Assembly (NCBI RefSeq): GCF_002277025.1
Contig: NZ_NIWD01000008.1
Coordinates: 720,333 to 784,332, forward strand
Direction of reading: 5' to 3'
Length of the DNA: 64,000 bases
Source of the DNA: Sphingopyxis sp. GW247-27LB
GTDB taxonomy: Bacteria; Pseudomonadota; Alphaproteobacteria; Sphingomonadales; Sphingomonadaceae
The notes beneath the pieces are model-generated. The model worked only from the letters and a program-made list of their open reading frames with translations, had not been told where the DNA came from and did no database searches. A program made the translations under genes and the position numbers. Below, piece after piece: positions 38,716 to 47,766 of the stretch (positions within the stretch are counted from its first letter, which is position 1; each line of letters opens with the position of its first letter).

Positions 38716-40047
38716 ATGGCGGATACCGCGGTAACGGCGGCGGCAAGCGGCGACGAAGCACGCGCCCGGCGGCTGCAATGGCGGATGCTGATCGGCTTCG
38801 TCGCCGGGCTTTTTGCGGGTCTGGCGGTCTATTACGGCGCCGCCGACGCGCCGTGGGTCGACACCGTCACCACCTATGTCACCGGGCCGATCGGCCAGAT
38901 ATTCCTGCGCCTGCTGTTCATGCTGGTGATCCCGCTGCTGGTGTCGGCGCTGATCGTCGGGGTCGCCGAAATGGGCGAGATGCGCGCGCTCAAGACCGTC
39001 GGGCTGCGCACGCTGGTCTATACCGTCGTCGTGTCGTCGATCGCGGTCGCGGTCAGCCTCGCGGTGGTCAACGCGCTGCAACCGGGAGCGGGGGTCGATC
39101 CCGCGCTCGCCAAGACCCTGCTGGCCGAGGGCGCCGCGCGCGCCGGCACGATCATCCAGAGCGCGCATGAATCGAAATCGGGGGTCGCGGCGGTGGTCGC
39201 CATCGTCCCCGACAATTTCTTCAACGCGATGAGCCAGAACGACGTGCTCGCGGTGATGTTCTTCGCGCTCTTCTTCGGAATCGGGCTGATGCTGGTGCAG
39301 ACGCCGCAGACGCAGGTGCTGAAAACCGCGATCGAGGGCGTGTTCGAGGTGGCGATGAAGCTGATCGGCCTCGTCATCCAGCTCGCGCCGATCGCGATCT
39401 TCTGCTTCATGTTCAACCTCGCGGCGCAGTTCGGCTGGGACCTGATCATCCGCCTGTCGGCCTATGTCGGGGTCGTTCTGCTCGCGCTCGGTCTCCAGAT
39501 GTTCGTGATCTTTCCGATCATCCTCAAGACGTTGGCGAAGAAATCGCCGGTCGCCTTCTTCCGCGAAACGCAGGAGGCCTTCGTGATGGCCTTCGCGACC
39601 GCCTCATCGAACGCGACGCTGCCGACCTCGCTGCGCGTCGCGCACGATCGGCTCCGCCTGCCCGACCGCGTCGCGCGCTTCGTCCTCACCATCGGCGCGA
39701 CCGCGAACCAGAACGGCACCGCGATGTTCGAAGGCGTGACGGTGATCTTCCTCGCGCAATTCTTCGGGATCGACCTGACGCTGACGCAGCAGATTTCGGT
39801 GATGCTCGTCTGCATCCTCGGCGGCATCGGCACCGCCGGCGTGCCGGCAGGGTCGCTGCCGGTGATCGCGCTGATCCTCGCCTCGGTCGGGGTACCGCCC
39901 GAAGGGATCGGGCTGGTGCTCGGCGTCGACCGCTTCCTCGACATGTGCCGTACCGTGCTCAACGTCATCGGCGATCTCGTCGCCGCAACCGTCGTGTCGG
40001 CGGGGGTGGGGGGCATGCCGGCGGCGGACGATCCGCCGCCGGCCTGA
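38716..40047 (+). CDS. Dicarboxylate/amino acid:cation symporter, second copy
   Basis: 443 residues, the same family as the preceding gene but clearly diverged. Hairpin 1 is FATASSNATLPTSLRV; the NxDG equivalent is ATANQNGTAMFEGVTVIFLA, with Asn-Gln-Asn-Gly in place of Asn-x-Asp-Gly, which points to a different substrate. The C-terminal GVDRFLDMCRTVLNVIGDLV is intact. It starts with an Ala/Glu-rich cytosolic N-terminus. Divergence suggests specialised paralogues, not a recent duplication. Confidence 0.93.
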   Translation: MADTAVTAAASGDEARARRLQWRMLIGFVAGLFAGLAVYYGAADAPWVDTVTTYVTGPIGQIFLRLLFMLVIPLLVSALIVGVAEMGEMRALKTVGLRTLVYTVVVSSIAVAVSLAVVNALQPGAGVDPALAKTLLAEGAARAGTIIQSAHESKSGVAAVVAIVPDNFFNAMSQNDVLAVMFFALFFGIGLMLVQTPQTQVLKTAIEGVFEVAMKLIGLVIQLAPIAIFCFMFNLAAQFGWDLIIRLSAYVGVVLLALGLQMFVIFPIILKTLAKKSPVAFFRETQEAFVMAFATASSNATLPTSLRVAHDRLRLPDRVARFVLTIGATANQNGTAMFEGVTVIFLAQFFGIDLTLTQQISVMLVCILGGIGTAGVPAGSLPVIALILASVGVPPEGIGLVLGVDRFLDMCRTVLNVIGDLVAATVVSAGVGGMPAADDPPPA

Positions 40048-40052
40048 CCGCT

Positions 40053-40916
40053 TTACTGATCGCGCTGCGCGCGGATGCGGTCGCCGCGGTTCGGGCGCGG
40101 CGCCGGTGCCGGGCGCTCGGCGCGCGGCGGTGCGGGGCGTGCGGCCGGCGCGCGGGGCGCGGGGGCCGGACGAGCCGCCGGCGCGCTGCGAACCGGCGGG
40201 CGCGCCGCGGGCTGGCGGATCGACGGGCGTCGCGGTTCCGCTGTGTCGCGAGCGGGCCGGCCGGTCAGCACCGAACGGATCTGGGGCTTCTTGCCGTCGG
40301 GCCTAACCATCGGGCCGCGATCGGGCCGGCCGGGACGCGTCGCAGCGGGGGGAGGCCGGTGGTCGTTGCCGCCGGGGCGGGTGCCCGGCCGCGTGCCGTG
40401 CGGCGGCCGGTTGCCGTCATGGTCGCCGTTCCAGCCGCCGGGGCGCCCAGGCCGGTCACCATGATGACCATTGCCGCCGTCGTGCCCGTTCGATCCGCCC
40501 GGATGTCCCGGCCGGCCCGGCCGGCCGCCGTGATTGCCGTCGCTGCGCCCGCCATGGTGGCGCCACCAGGCGCGGCGGCCGCCCCAGTAATTCAGATACT
40601 GGCCGCGCAGCGGATAGCGGTTGTGGTAATTGTCGAACATCCACAGGCCATAGCCCGGATAATAATAATCGTCGTACCAGCCCCCGCCGAAGCCGATCTG
40701 CGCGAAGCCTGCGCCATAGTCGCCGCTATCGTAGCAGTCATAGCCATAGCCGTCGTCGTAGGCATAGGGATCATAGTCGTAATAATCGCCCGCGCACGCG
40801 CCCGAGGAGGCGTAGCTCGACCCGTAGACGTCGCCGTAATAGCAGCCGCCGAGCGTGGTCGTCGCCAGCGCGCCGAGCGCGAGGGAGAGGGGGCGCCGAA
40901 ACATCTTGGCCATCAT
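40053..40916 (-). CDS. Low-complexity lipoprotein with compositionally distinct blocks
   Basis: About 287 residues from ATG 40916 (AAGGA six bases upstream; further in-frame ATGs are at 40913 and 40928). A lipobox (ATTTLGGC) gives a lipidated N-terminus. The mature protein changes composition in order: Tyr/Asp/Ser-rich (about 25-85), His/Gly/Asn/Arg-rich (about 110-200), then Pro/Arg/Ala-rich (about 200-287). Sequence of this sort is probably disordered. No function known; the YDYDPYAYDDGYGYDCYD stretch is striking. Confidence 0.72.
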   Translation of the reverse strand: MMAKMFRRPLSLALGALATTTLGGCYYGDVYGSSYASSGACAGDYYDYDPYAYDDGYGYDCYDSGDYGAGFAQIGFGGGWYDDYYYPGYGLWMFDNYHNRYPLRGQYLNYWGGRRAWWRHHGGRSDGNHGGRPGRPGHPGGSNGHDGGNGHHGDRPGRPGGWNGDHDGNRPPHGTRPGTRPGGNDHRPPPAATRPGRPDRGPMVRPDGKKPQIRSVLTGRPARDTAEPRRPSIRQPAARPPVRSAPAARPAPAPRAPAARPAPPRAERPAPAPRPNRGDRIRAQRDQ

Positions 40917-41091
40917 CTTGTCCTTCATGAAGGTCCAACGAGCGGACCCCCGATCTTGAAGCCCGGATTGCCCGAGTCGAGTTGAATTTGCGGTGAATGG
41001 TGCCTCGCGCCGCTTCAAGCGTTACTTGCATCGATGTCAGTAGTCCGATAGGCTCGCACGGACCCATGACGACAAGAGGATGGTACCCGCG

Positions 41092-42483
41092 ATGAACGCC
41101 CCCGCAAGGATCGAATGGTCGGAAGCGCGCTTCGGTTCGGACACGCAGCATTGGCTGCCGCGCAATCCCGATAGCGTGCTCGACCATATTCCGGGCCAGG
41201 ACGGCCTGCCGATCCTCGGCAACACGCTCGACCAGCTTCGCGACTATCCGGCCTTCACACGAAGGATGGTGGCACAATATGGCCGCGTCTATCGCAACAA
41301 CAGCTTCGGCGGGCGTAGCGTCACGCTGCACGGGCCCGAGGCGAACGAGCTGGTGATGTTCGACCGCGAGAAGATCTTCTCGTCCGAACAGGGTTGGGGA
41401 CCGGTGCTCAATCTGCTCTTCCCGCGCGGGCTGATGCTGATGGATTTCGAAAAGCATCGCGCCGACCGCAAGACGCTGTCGGTCGCCTTCAAGCCCGAAC
41501 CGATGCGCCACTATGCCGATTCGCTGAACGAGGGGATCCGGAATCGCGTCGCGACATGGAGCGGCAGGACGTTCAAATTCTATCCCGCGATCAAGGAACT
41601 GACGCTCGACCTCGCCGCGACCAGCTTCCTCGGCATTCCCTGGGGCCCCGAGGCCGACAAGGTCAACAAGGCGTTCGTCGACATGGTGCAGGCGTCGATC
41701 GGCGTCGTGCGCGTGCCGCTGCCCTTCACCGCGATGGGGCGCGGCGCCAAGGGGCGCGCCTATCTGGTCGACTATTTCGGCCGCATGGTGCCCGAGCGGC
41801 GCGAAGGCACGGGCGAGGATATCTTCAGCCAGATCTGCCGCGCGACCGACGACAATGGGGAGCATCTCTCGGTCGAGGCGATCGTCGACCATATGAACTT
41901 CCTGATGATGGCGGCGCACGACACCATCACCAGTTCGGTCACCACGCTCGTCTGGCAGCTCGCGAAGCACCCCGAATGGCAGGACCGGCTGCGCGAGGAG
42001 ATGCTGCGCGTCGCTCCCGCTGGCGAGGGGGTCGGGCACAACAGCCTCGGCGAGCTCGAACTCACCGAATGGGCGTTCAAGGAGGCGCTGCGGCTGGTGC
42101 CCCCGGTGCCGAGCTTTCCGCGCCGCGCGCTCAAGGATTTCGAGTTCGGCGGCTACCGCATCCCGGCGGGCACCTCGGTCGGGGTCAGCCCCGCCTTCAC
42201 CCACATGATGGAGGAGCATTGGCCCGAGCCCGAGACATTCGACCCGATGCGCTTTTCGCCCGAGGTCGCGCGCGAGCGGCACAAATATGCCTGGGTCCCC
42301 TTCGGCGGCGGCGCGCACATGTGCCTCGGGCTGCACTTCGCCTATATGCAGGCGAAAATCTTCTTCCACCATGTGATCACGACGCACCGCATCGTGGTGG
42401 CGGAGGGCTATGAACCCGACTGGCAGATCTTGCCGATCCCGCGGCCCAAGGACGGATTGACCGTGCGGTTCGAGCCGCTCTGA
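41092..42483 (+). CDS. Cytochrome P450
   Basis: About 463 residues from ATG 41092, or four more from ATG 41080; GAGG fits 41092 better by spacing. The I-helix oxygen-activation motif is MMAAHDTITSS, the ExxR is KEALRL, and the heme-thiolate Cys is in FGGGAHMCLGLHFA. The organisation and the GRSVTLHGPEANELVMFDR segment recall CYP120/CYP26-like bacterial P450s; I cannot assign a family number. It has no adjacent ferredoxin or reductase, so partners must be elsewhere. Upstream is a 70-bp gap to the divergent lipoprotein. Confidence 0.94.
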   Translation: MNAPARIEWSEARFGSDTQHWLPRNPDSVLDHIPGQDGLPILGNTLDQLRDYPAFTRRMVAQYGRVYRNNSFGGRSVTLHGPEANELVMFDREKIFSSEQGWGPVLNLLFPRGLMLMDFEKHRADRKTLSVAFKPEPMRHYADSLNEGIRNRVATWSGRTFKFYPAIKELTLDLAATSFLGIPWGPEADKVNKAFVDMVQASIGVVRVPLPFTAMGRGAKGRAYLVDYFGRMVPERREGTGEDIFSQICRATDDNGEHLSVEAIVDHMNFLMMAAHDTITSSVTTLVWQLAKHPEWQDRLREEMLRVAPAGEGVGHNSLGELELTEWAFKEALRLVPPVPSFPRRALKDFEFGGYRIPAGTSVGVSPAFTHMMEEHWPEPETFDPMRFSPEVARERHKYAWVPFGGGAHMCLGLHFAYMQAKIFFHHVITTHRIVVAEGYEPDWQILPIPRPKDGLTVRFEPL

Positions 42484-42502
42484 GCTTGCCGCGCCGCGCG
42501 CG

Positions 42503-43243
42503 ATGCCGCAGTTGGGGCGGGTGAAGAAAAAGAGCCCCCGCCCCTATCTGATCTGGTTCGGCATCGCGGTGTTGCTGACGCTCGCCGCGATCCGCGGCAT
42601 GGCGTGGCTGCGCGCGCATCCCGAGCACAACCCCGCCGCCCGCTTCGAGCTTGCGCATCGGCAGGGCTGGGCGACGCACGGCAAGCTGATGGCGTTCGTA
42701 GGCGACGATGCGGCCTGCTTCGCGGCCTTCGACCGCGCCGGCGCGGGCTATCTGCGGCGGCCCCCAATGGGCGAGGGCGTCTGCCGCGCCTCTCAGCGCA
42801 TGCTGCTCACCGGCAACCGCTTCGTGCCGACGATGCGCCCGGCGAACGCCGCGCCGGGCTGTGCGGTCACCGCGGCGATGATCCTGTGGACCCGCGACAT
42901 CGTCCAGCCGCTCGCGCGGAAATATTTCGGGCAAAGGGTCGTCGAGCTCGAAAATCTCGGCGCCTACAACTGCCGCAGGATCGCGGGACGCCAGGCGCAG
43001 AGCGAACACTCGACCGCGAACGCGATCGACATTTCGGCCTTCGTCCTCGCCGACGGGACGCGCATCTCGCTCGTCGGCGACTGGGACGATGCCGATGTGC
43101 GGAGCGAGTTTCTGCATGCGGTCCGCGACGAATCGTGCGGCCTCTTCTCGACCGTCCTGTCACCCGACTACAACGAAGCGCACGCCAACCATTTCCACCT
43201 CGACATGGCGGTGCGGACGGCGGGCTGGACGGTCTGCCACTGA
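42503..43243 (+). CDS. Extensin-like family protein
   Basis: 246 residues with one N-terminal transmembrane helix (YLIWFGIAVLLTLAAI) and a periplasmic extensin-like C-terminal domain. The metal/peptidase-like residues appear in SEHSTANAIDISAF (His and Asp of an M15-type site) and HANHFHLDMA. Four or more Cys may form disulfides (GCAVTAAM; YNCRRIAG; ESCGLF). Likely acts on the cell wall as a D,D-/L,D-peptidase relative; activity is inferred from motif only. Confidence 0.9.
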   Translation: MPQLGRVKKKSPRPYLIWFGIAVLLTLAAIRGMAWLRAHPEHNPAARFELAHRQGWATHGKLMAFVGDDAACFAAFDRAGAGYLRRPPMGEGVCRASQRMLLTGNRFVPTMRPANAAPGCAVTAAMILWTRDIVQPLARKYFGQRVVELENLGAYNCRRIAGRQAQSEHSTANAIDISAFVLADGTRISLVGDWDDADVRSEFLHAVRDESCGLFSTVLSPDYNEAHANHFHLDMAVRTAGWTVCH

Positions 43244-43245
43244 TC

Positions 43246-43373
43246 CTCCCCGCTTGCGGGGGACGGGCCATGCGAAGCATGGTGGAGGGAGTGGGCGGTT
43301 TCAGGCGACGTGGAAAGGATGCGAGCCCCCTCCGTCAGCCGTTCCGGCTGCCACCTCGCCATTGTGGGCAGGA
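43246..43373. repeat. GC-rich palindromic repeat region
   Basis: Between the extensin gene and the IscA-type gene. Contains CCTCCCCGCTTGCGGGGGA, the hairpin CCATGCGAAGCATGG, and CCAGCCGGAACGG/CCGTTCCGGCTG-like segments. No gene recognised. It could terminate both convergent transcripts. Confidence 0.6.
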
Positions 43374-43736
43374 TTAGACGGTGAAGCTCTCGCCGCAGCC
43401 GCACGCGCCCTTGGCGTTGGGGTTCTCGAACACGAAGCCCGCGGCGAAATCATCCTCGACCCAGTCCATGACGCTGCCGATCAGATAGAGCACCGACGCG
43501 CCGTCGATGTAGAAGGTGCCGCCGGGCGTTTCGATCTTCTCGTCGAAACGGTCGGCCTCGGTCACATAATCGACCGAATAGGCGAGCCCCGAGCAGCCGC
43601 GGCGCGGGGTCGACAGCTTGACGCCGATCGCGCCCTCGGGGGCGGACGCCATCAGCTTCGCGACGCGCGCTTCGGCGGCGGGGGTCAACGTCACCGCGGC
43701 GGGACGGGTGCGGGTCTTGGTATCGGTCATCATCAT
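43374..43736 (-). CDS. sufA: A-type iron-sulfur carrier (IscA/SufA/ErpA family)
   Basis: 120 residues. The three conserved cysteines are in RRGCSGLAYSVDY and GACGCGESF; the N-terminal TPAAEARVAKLM helix is typical. It accepts or relays [2Fe-2S]/[4Fe-4S] clusters from the SufBCD scaffold. It is the last gene of the suf block, separated from sufT by a repeat. Whether it is SufA or ErpA cannot be decided, so the symbol is by context. The start is ATG 43736 or one of the next ATGs in the run of Mets. Confidence 0.9.
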   Translation of the reverse strand: MMMTDTKTRTRPAAVTLTPAAEARVAKLMASAPEGAIGVKLSTPRRGCSGLAYSVDYVTEADRFDEKIETPGGTFYIDGASVLYLIGSVMDWVEDDFAAGFVFENPNAKGACGCGESFTV

Positions 43737-43780
43737 CTCCCCCCTCCCGCAGGCGGGAGGGGTCGGGGGTGGGCTTGCTC
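43737..43780. repeat. Palindromic repeat in the sufT-sufA gap
   Basis: CCCCTCCCGCAGGCGGGAGG (43741-43760) forms a palindrome followed by GGTCGGGGGTGGGC. This is the same design as the repeats at 45455 and 47307 (palindrome, then GGG...GGTGGG). It sits upstream of the sufA-type gene within the operon. Confidence 0.8.
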
Positions 43781-43828
43781 AATATAGGGATGGTTCGGGC
43801 CCGCGCCCACCCCCAGCGAACAGGGCGA

Positions 43829-44311
43829 TCAAAGCATCCCCAGTTCCAGCCGCGCCTCGTCGCTCATGTTCGCGGGGCTCCACGGCGGATCCCAGACCAG
43901 ATTGACCTCGGCATCGCCCACGCCCGGCACCGCGCCGACGCGCAGTTCGACCTCGCCGGGCATCGATTCGGCGACCGGGCAATGCGGCGTGGTCAGCGTC
44001 ATGGTGATCAGGACATGGCCGTCGTTGATCTCGACATTGTAGATCAGGCCGAGGTCATAGATATTCACCGGGATTTCGGGGTCGTAGATGTCCTTGAGCG
44101 CGTTCACGACGGCTTCGTAAAGGTCGCCGCCGACCCCATGCGGGTCGACCTCGGCCGGCTTGGCGGCCAGGAAACCTTCCAGATAGTCGCGCTTGCGCTC
44201 CAGCTTGTCGCTCATCGATTCCGGGGCGGGCCCGGCGTCCCCGACGCGCGCCTTGGGCGGCGGCGGCACGCTTTCCACTTCCTCGACCCGGATCGTCCGT
44301 TCCTCGTTCAT
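43829..44311 (-). CDS. sufT: SUF-associated DUF59/MIP18 family protein (SufT)
   Basis: 160 residues. An N-terminal charged extension of about 60 residues precedes the DUF59 domain: VNALKDIYDPEIPVNIYDLG, then VLITMTLTTPHCPVAESMPG with the conserved Cys, and VNLVWDPPWSPANMSDEAR. SufT-type proteins help mature Fe-S proteins. It overlaps sufS by four bases, so it is in the operon. Confidence 0.93.
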   Translation of the reverse strand: MNEERTIRVEEVESVPPPPKARVGDAGPAPESMSDKLERKRDYLEGFLAAKPAEVDPHGVGGDLYEAVVNALKDIYDPEIPVNIYDLGLIYNVEINDGHVLITMTLTTPHCPVAESMPGEVELRVGAVPGVGDAEVNLVWDPPWSPANMSDEARLELGML

Positions 44312-45516
44312 CCGAAAATCCTTTCGACGCGCGCCAGCCCTTCGATCAGCGCGGTCACATCATCCTGATTGCTGTAGAGCCCAAAGCTCGCGCGCGCGGT
44401 CGCCGGCACGCCCAGATGCTCCATCAGCGGCTGCGCGCAATGGTGCCCGGCGCGGATCGCGACCCCGCTCTCGTCCAAAATAGTGCCGATATCGTGCGGA
44501 TGAACCCCCGCCATCGCAAAGCTCACGATCCCGGCGCTGCTCTCGGGGCCGAACAGCGTCACGCTGTTCTTGCGCGCGAGCTGCTCGCGCAGCGAAGCGA
44601 CCAGCGCGCATTCGTGCGCGTGGATCGCCTCGACCCCGATGCTTTCGACATAATCGACCGCCGCCGCGAGCCCGAGCGCTTCGACGATCGCGGGCGTGCC
44701 CGCCTCGAAACGCGTGGGGGCGGGGGCATAGGTCGTCTTCTCGAAGGTCACGCGGTCGATCATCGAGCCGCCGCCCTGCCACGGCGGCAGCGCATCGAGC
44801 TTGTCGCTCCACAAGACGCCGATGCCGGTGGGGCCATAGAGCTTGTGGCCTGAAAACACATAATAGTCGCAGCCCGATGCCGCGACGTCGACCGGCAACC
44901 TCGGCACCGCCTGGCAGCCGTCGATCAGCAGTTCGGCGCCGACGCGGTGCGCGAGCTCGGCGGCGCGTGCGACGTCGAGCGGGCTGCCGAGCACGTTCGA
45001 GACATGCGCGAAGGCGACCATCGTGTGATCAGGGGTCAGCATCTGTTCCGCCGCATCGAGGTCGATGCGCCCGTCCGGGGTCAGCGGGCAGACGTCGACC
45101 TGCCATCCCGCGAGCTGCCACGGCACGATATTGCTGTGATGTTCGAGCGTCGACAGCAGCACGCGGCCCTTGCGCCGGTGCGAATAGGCGACAAGGTTGA
45201 TCGCCTCGGTCGCCCCGCGCACGAAGACGATTTCGCTCTCGCGCGCGCCGATGAACGCCGCGATCCGCCGCCGCGCCGCCTCATAGGCGAGCGTCATGTC
45301 GGCCGAGCGCGCATAGACGCCGCGATGGACGGTCGCATAGTCGCGCCCCATCGCCAGCGTGCAGGCGTCGATCACCGCTTGGGGCTTCTGCGCGGTCGCG
45401 GCGGTGTCGAGATAATGCCAGCCGGGGGTCAGGCCGGGGAAGTCGGCCCTGATGTCCCCCTCCCGCTTGCGGGAGGGGTTAGGGGAGGGCCTGTTCGTGG
45501 CTGTCGCGACGCTCAC
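44308..45516 (-). CDS. sufS: Cysteine desulfurase SufS
   Basis: PLP enzyme mobilising sulfur from cysteine for the SufBCD scaffold. 402 residues. The PLP lysine is in YVFSGHKLYGPTGIGV, and the active Cys is in RAGHHCAQPLMEHLG. GTG start at 45516 overlaps the sufD stop (GTGA). Residues about 8-20 (NRPSPNPSRKREGD) come from a palindromic repeat read in frame; the ordinary family sequence begins at about DIRADFPGLTPGWHYLDTAA. No SufE is seen in the window. Confidence 0.95.
   Translation of the reverse strand: MSVATATNRPSPNPSRKREGDIRADFPGLTPGWHYLDTAATAQKPQAVIDACTLAMGRDYATVHRGVYARSADMTLAYEAARRRIAAFIGARESEIVFVRGATEAINLVAYSHRRKGRVLLSTLEHHSNIVPWQLAGWQVDVCPLTPDGRIDLDAAEQMLTPDHTMVAFAHVSNVLGSPLDVARAAELAHRVGAELLIDGCQAVPRLPVDVAASGCDYYVFSGHKLYGPTGIGVLWSDKLDALPPWQGGGSMIDRVTFEKTTYAPAPTRFEAGTPAIVEALGLAAAVDYVESIGVEAIHAHECALVASLREQLARKNSVTLFGPESSAGIVSFAMAGVHPHDIGTILDESGVAIRAGHHCAQPLMEHLGVPATARASFGLYSNQDDVTALIEGLARVERIFG
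45455..45490. repeat. Palindromic repeat inside the sufS coding start
   Basis: CCCCCTCCCGCTTGCGGGAG followed by GGGTTAGGGGAGGGC, lying within codons about 9-21 of sufS. It is the same architecture as the repeat at 43737. This suggests in-frame insertion of the element into the gene start. Confidence 0.8.
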
Positions 45517-46244
45517 ACCAATTCTCCCAGCTTCGCCAACGCCAGCTCCTGCAGCCGCGCCTCATCCTCCGCCCCGTCGAACACGCCCGCGACGAACGCC
45601 TGCAGCAGGATCTTCTTCGCCTCGGCCGGCGGCATCCCGCGCGACTGGAGATAGAAAAGCGCTTGCGGATCGAGCTCGCCGATCGCGCAGCCGTGCGCGC
45701 ATTTGACGTCGTCGGCGAAGATTTCGAGTTCGGGCTTGGCGTTGGCGGTCGCGCTGCGGTCGAGCAGCATCGCCTTCACATCCTGCTCGCTGTCGGTCTG
45801 CTGCGCCCCGCGCGCCACCGCGACCTTGCCGAGATAGGTGCCGGTGGCGGTGCCGCCGAGCACCGAGCGCACCCTCTGCCGCGATGTCGCGCCGGGCTCG
45901 GCATGGGTGACGGTGGTGATGATCTCGAGCGTCTGCTCGCCCCCCCCGATCTGCGCTGCGCCGAGCGCGAAATCGGCGCCTTCGTGCAGCGTGACGTTCA
46001 GCTCGATGCGGCCATAGGCGCCGCCGATGTTGAGCACATGCAGTTTGGCGACCGCGCCCTTACCAAGGGTGAGCTCTATTTGCTGGACTGCGCCTTCATC
46101 CTGCACGATCGCCCGGCGCAACTCGCCGCCCGCCGGTACGACAATGCTCTCGGGTGCGGGGAGCGGCCAGAGGCGCGTCAGCGCCTCCATGTCGCTATAA
46201 CGCCACGCCTCATCACGGCGTGTGGGGAGAGGTGCCGTGCTCAC
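45513..46244 (-). CDS. sufD: Fe-S assembly scaffold subunit SufD
   Basis: 243 residues, shorter than the roughly 420-residue E. coli SufD, as seen in many alphaproteobacteria that carry a compact form. Features: ELNVTLHEGADFALGAAQIG, a beta-helix core, and a C-terminal EIFADDVKCAHGCAIGELDP (the conserved KCxHG region), then QSRGMPPAEAKKILLQAFVA. GTG start 46244. Partner of SufB. It overlaps sufS by four bases. Confidence 0.93.
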   Translation of the reverse strand: MSTAPLPTRRDEAWRYSDMEALTRLWPLPAPESIVVPAGGELRRAIVQDEGAVQQIELTLGKGAVAKLHVLNIGGAYGRIELNVTLHEGADFALGAAQIGGGEQTLEIITTVTHAEPGATSRQRVRSVLGGTATGTYLGKVAVARGAQQTDSEQDVKAMLLDRSATANAKPELEIFADDVKCAHGCAIGELDPQALFYLQSRGMPPAEAKKILLQAFVAGVFDGAEDEARLQELALAKLGELV

Positions 46245-46255
46245 GGCCTATTCCC

Positions 46256-46319
46256 CTCCGCGTCTCCGCGTCTCCGCGTGAACAGAATACAGGATTCACG
46301 CGGAGACGCGGAGGCGCGG
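46256..46319. repeat. Strong hairpin between sufC and sufD
   Basis: CTCCGCGTCTCCGCGTGAA (about 46263-46281) and TTCACGCGGAGACGCGGAG (about 46295-46313) form a stem close to 20 bp with a 13-base loop. It is in the 112-bp sufC-sufD gap, the largest inside the operon core. It may tune relative SufC/SufD levels by attenuation or mRNA protection. Confidence 0.8.
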
Positions 46320-46356
46320 AAAAAAGAAGAGATTGCGCCTGCGGCGCGGAGATGGG

Positions 46357-47124
<768 letters not shown>

Positions 47125-47286
47125 TGGCCTCAATCTGGATGGGGCTGCCATTGACCTTCAGGGTCTCGTCTTGCGGAACACGAACGAACTCGTGCGAGCC
47201 ACCGATCTGATTATGCGGATTCGGAACCAATTCGGGTTCGGAACCGGAAGCGACCGGGCGCTGTCTACGGAGTAGCCAACGCAACA

Positions 47287-47766
47287 TCACATCAAACTCC
47301 TCTCTAGCCCCTCCCCTTCAGGGGAGGGGTTGGGGTGGGGTCTCTCGGCCTGAGGCAGGGCTTCGGTGATAAACCGCAACACGCCATCTATATTGGACAT
47401 AACGTCATGGTTCGTGACGCGGATGGTGCGATAGCCTTGTTCCGCTAGTGTCTTATCTCGGGCGCGGTCCGCAGCCTCTTCGTGCGTGTCACCATCGACC
47501 TCGATGATCAGCTTCGCCGGAACGCAAACGAAATCCGCAATGAACCGCTCGATCACTTGCTGACGACGGAATTTGAAACCTTCGACCTGTCCATTCGACA
47601 GATGCCGCCACAACCGCTTCTCGGGTTCGGTCGGGTTGTTTCGCATCTGGCGAGCGCGGCTCTGCAACTCTTCGATGGTCGAGGCCGATAGACCCCACCC
47701 CCGGCCCCTCCCCTGAAGGGGAGGGGTGTTAAGCTGTTTGGCCTGATCGCGAAGTGTCCAGATCAT
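47287..47766 (-). CDS. DUF559 protein (Vsr-like endonuclease fold), cassette B in suf operon
   Basis: 159 residues starting at an ATG that overlaps the sufB stop (ATGA). Core: [20 protein letters not shown], then [37 protein letters not shown] and [17 protein letters not shown]. It is a homologue of the protein at 33937-34362, and the conserved acidic residues are kept. Residues about 14-27 and the last 20 or so ([10 protein letters not shown]) are encoded by flanking repeats. Nuclease activity is family-based inference. It interrupts an otherwise standard sufB-sufC order. Confidence 0.9.
   Translation of the reverse strand: MIWTLRDQAKQLNTPPLQGRGRGWGLSASTIEELQSRARQMRNNPTEPEKRLWRHLSNGQVEGFKFRRQQVIERFIADFVCVPAKLIIEVDGDTHEEAADRARDKTLAEQGYRTIRVTNHDVMSNIDGVLRFITEALPQAERPHPNPSPEGEGLERSLM
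47307..47346. repeat. Inverted repeat of DUF559 cassette B (3' side of the gene)
   Basis: CCCTCCCC-TTCA-GGGGAGGG palindrome followed by GGTTGGGGTGGGGTCTCTC. An inverted copy (47687-47728) lies at the other end of the DUF559 gene. The outward-facing palindrome and inward GGGTGGGGTC tail match in both copies. Confidence 0.88.
47687..47728. repeat. Inverted repeat of DUF559 cassette B (5' side of the gene)
   Basis: GATAGACCCCACCCCCGG followed by CCCCTCCCCTGAAGGGGAGG. Read on the minus strand it gives the same order as 47307-47346 (palindrome, then GGGTGGGGTC). It is translated within the N-terminus of the DUF559 protein. Confidence 0.88.
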
